Assembly: GCA_946800325.1 (NCBI GenBank) | Contig: OX326959.1 | Coordinates: 22,869,742-22,933,741 of the forward strand | Direction: 5' to 3' | Length of the DNA: 64,000 nt | Source of the DNA: Luzula sylvatica | Lineage: Eukaryota; Streptophyta; Magnoliopsida; Poales; Juncaceae | Part shown: positions 62,460 to 64,000 of the stretch, piece by piece | Position numbering within the stretch: position 1 is the stretch's first letter | How the letters are laid out: each line of letters opens with the position of its first letter | The notes under the pieces: model-generated | The model's input: only the letters and a program-made list of their open reading frames with translations | The model's database searches: none | What the model was told of the DNA's origin: nothing | Position numbers and translations under genes: made by a program

Positions 62460-64000
62460 CAATTATTAATTATTTTTTTCTGAAAAATGCTAAAATAGTT
62501 CTCTAAAACGAATAAAATACTTCATTTTTCATGATTTTATTATAAAACTTCGTGATTGAAGACTAACACATGCAAATTTCTTTTTTTTCCAAAATTTTGC
62601 AAAAATTCAAAATAGAAGTCTAACACCATAAAAAATATCAATTATCATAATTTTCTAAAATAGGTCAAAATAGTTCTAAAAAATGAGGAAAACACTTCAT
62701 TTGACATGTTTTTCTCAAAAAACTTAGTGATTGAAGACTAACACTTGCAAATTTCTATTTCTTTCAAAATTTTGCAAAAATTAAAAAACAAAAACCTAAC
62801 ACCTTCAAAAATATTAATCATCAGGGTTTTCTAAAAAATGTCAAAATAGTTCTCTAAAATGAGAAAAATACTTCATTTTTCATGTTTCTTCTCAAAAAAC
62901 TTCGTGATTGAAGACTACCACATGCAAATTTCTATTTCTTCCAAAATTTTGCAAAAATTCAAAAACTGAAGTGTAACACCTTCAAAAATATCAATTATTA
63001 TTTTTTTCTGAAAAAGCCCAAAATAGTTCTCTAAAACGAGTAAAATACTTCATTTTTCATGGTTTTGTCGTCAAACTTCGTGATTGAAGACTAACACATG
63101 CAAAAGTCTTTTTCTTCCAAAATTTTGCATAAATTCAAAATTAGAAGTCTAACACCTTCAAAAATATCAATTATCATATTTTTCTAAAATATGTCAAAAT
63201 AGTTCTCTGAGATTAGCAAAACACTTCATTTTTCATGTTTTTCTCAAAAACATAGAGATTGAAGACTATCACATGCAAATTTCTGTTTCTTCCAATTTTT
63301 TTTGAAAAAATTCAAAAGCTGAAGTCTAACATCTTCAAAAATATCAATTATCATTTTTTTCCCTAAAAAAGGCCAAAATAGTTCTCTAAAACGAGCAAAA
63401 TACTTAATTTTCATGTTTTTCTCAATAAACTCCAGGGTTGATGACTAACACATACAAATATATATTTATTCATTTTTTTGTAAAAATTCGAAAAGGAAGT
63501 TTAACACCTTCAAAAATATCAATTATCATAATTTTCTTAAATAGACCAAAATAGTTCTCTAAAATGAGCAAAATACTTGATTTTCCTGTTTTTCTCAATA
63601 AACTCCGGGGTTGAAGACTAACACCTTCAAATATATCAATTATCATTTTTTCTGAAAAAGGCCAAAATAATTCTCTAAAATTAGCAGAATACTTAATTTT
63701 TCATGTTTTTCTCATAAAACTTCATGATTGAAGACTAACACATGCAAATTTCTATTTCTTCCAAAATTTTGCAAAAAATCAAAAACTGAAGTCTAACACC
63801 TTCAAATATGTCAATTATCATTTTTTTTCTTCCGAAAAAGGCCAAAGTAGTTCTCTAAAATGAGTAAAATACTTTTTCTTTCATGTTTTTCTCCAAAAAA
63901 CTACGTGATTGAAGACTAATACATACAAATTTCTATTTTTTCCAATTTTATTGCAAAAAATCAAAAACTGAAGTCTAACACCTTTCAAAATATCAATTAT
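62460..64000. repeat. ~176-bp tandem satellite array (runs off the window)
   Basis: The phrase GATTGAAGACTA or a close variant recurs at 62554, 62729, 62906, 63082, 63257, 63436, 63609, 63726 and 63907. The spacing is 173-181 except for one shortened unit of 117. Other shared words: AAATAGTTCTCTAAAA, ACTTCATTTTTCATG, AGTCTAACACCTTCAAAAATATC. Units differ from each other noticeably. No ORF. The array continues past base 64000. Confidence 0.92.

Overview
This window is AT-rich nuclear DNA from a flowering plant, most likely a eudicot. Evidence: plant-only gene families (OVATE, EPFL peptide, CIPK kinase, EIN3-like factor), GT-AG introns, (CT)n leaders, and dense plant-type transposons. No species-level call is possible. 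Nothing looks bacterial, organellar or viral.

Host genes. OVATE-family repressor (4092-5060, -); IDA/PIP-like secreted peptide precursor (9675-9938, -); three-exon EPFL4/5/6-type cysteine-rich peptide (16135-17113, +); intronless-CDS CIPK kinase with a 5'UTR intron (43881-45170, +); divergent two-exon EIN3-like gene (58930-61087, -). All are regulators or signalling components (growth repression, two secreted peptides, Ca2+/CBL signalling, ethylene-type transcription). They are far apart and show no sign of joint regulation beyond similar leaders.

Mobile DNA. The centrepiece is an apparently complete Mutator-like element (MULE) of about 11 kb at 19168-30141. It has degenerate terminal inverted repeats and a perfect 9-bp target duplication (TTAGAAAAA). 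It carries two intact multi-exon genes on the minus strand: a FAR1/MULE transposase (4 exons, 718 aa, DDE and SWIM residues kept; its first intron is a ~203-bp minisatellite) and a 10-exon, 914-aa protein with a DUF1985-like N-terminus and a Ulp1/C48-like C-terminus whose four catalytic positions all appear substituted. Small non-autonomous elements with 9-bp target duplications also occur (8706, 10265, 12605, 38181). Other mobile DNA includes two hAT-type elements, two copies of a tRNA-derived SINE, a Helitron with both termini, a TRIM-like LTR element with 5-bp TSD and tRNA-Met-type PBS, two further LTR fragments with PBS, and a long inverted repeat at 1866-2735.

Repeats. A ~176-bp tandem satellite fills 62460-64000 and runs off the window. 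There is an identical 93-bp tandem repeat at 58048, an alternating purine-pyrimidine CA/CG tract beside the CIPK gene, and several AT and CT microsatellites. A ~0.95-kb segment at 33-34 kb is duplicated in tandem and its second copy is split by an insertion.

All intron boundaries were derived by eye from splice consensus and frame continuity, and need transcript confirmation.
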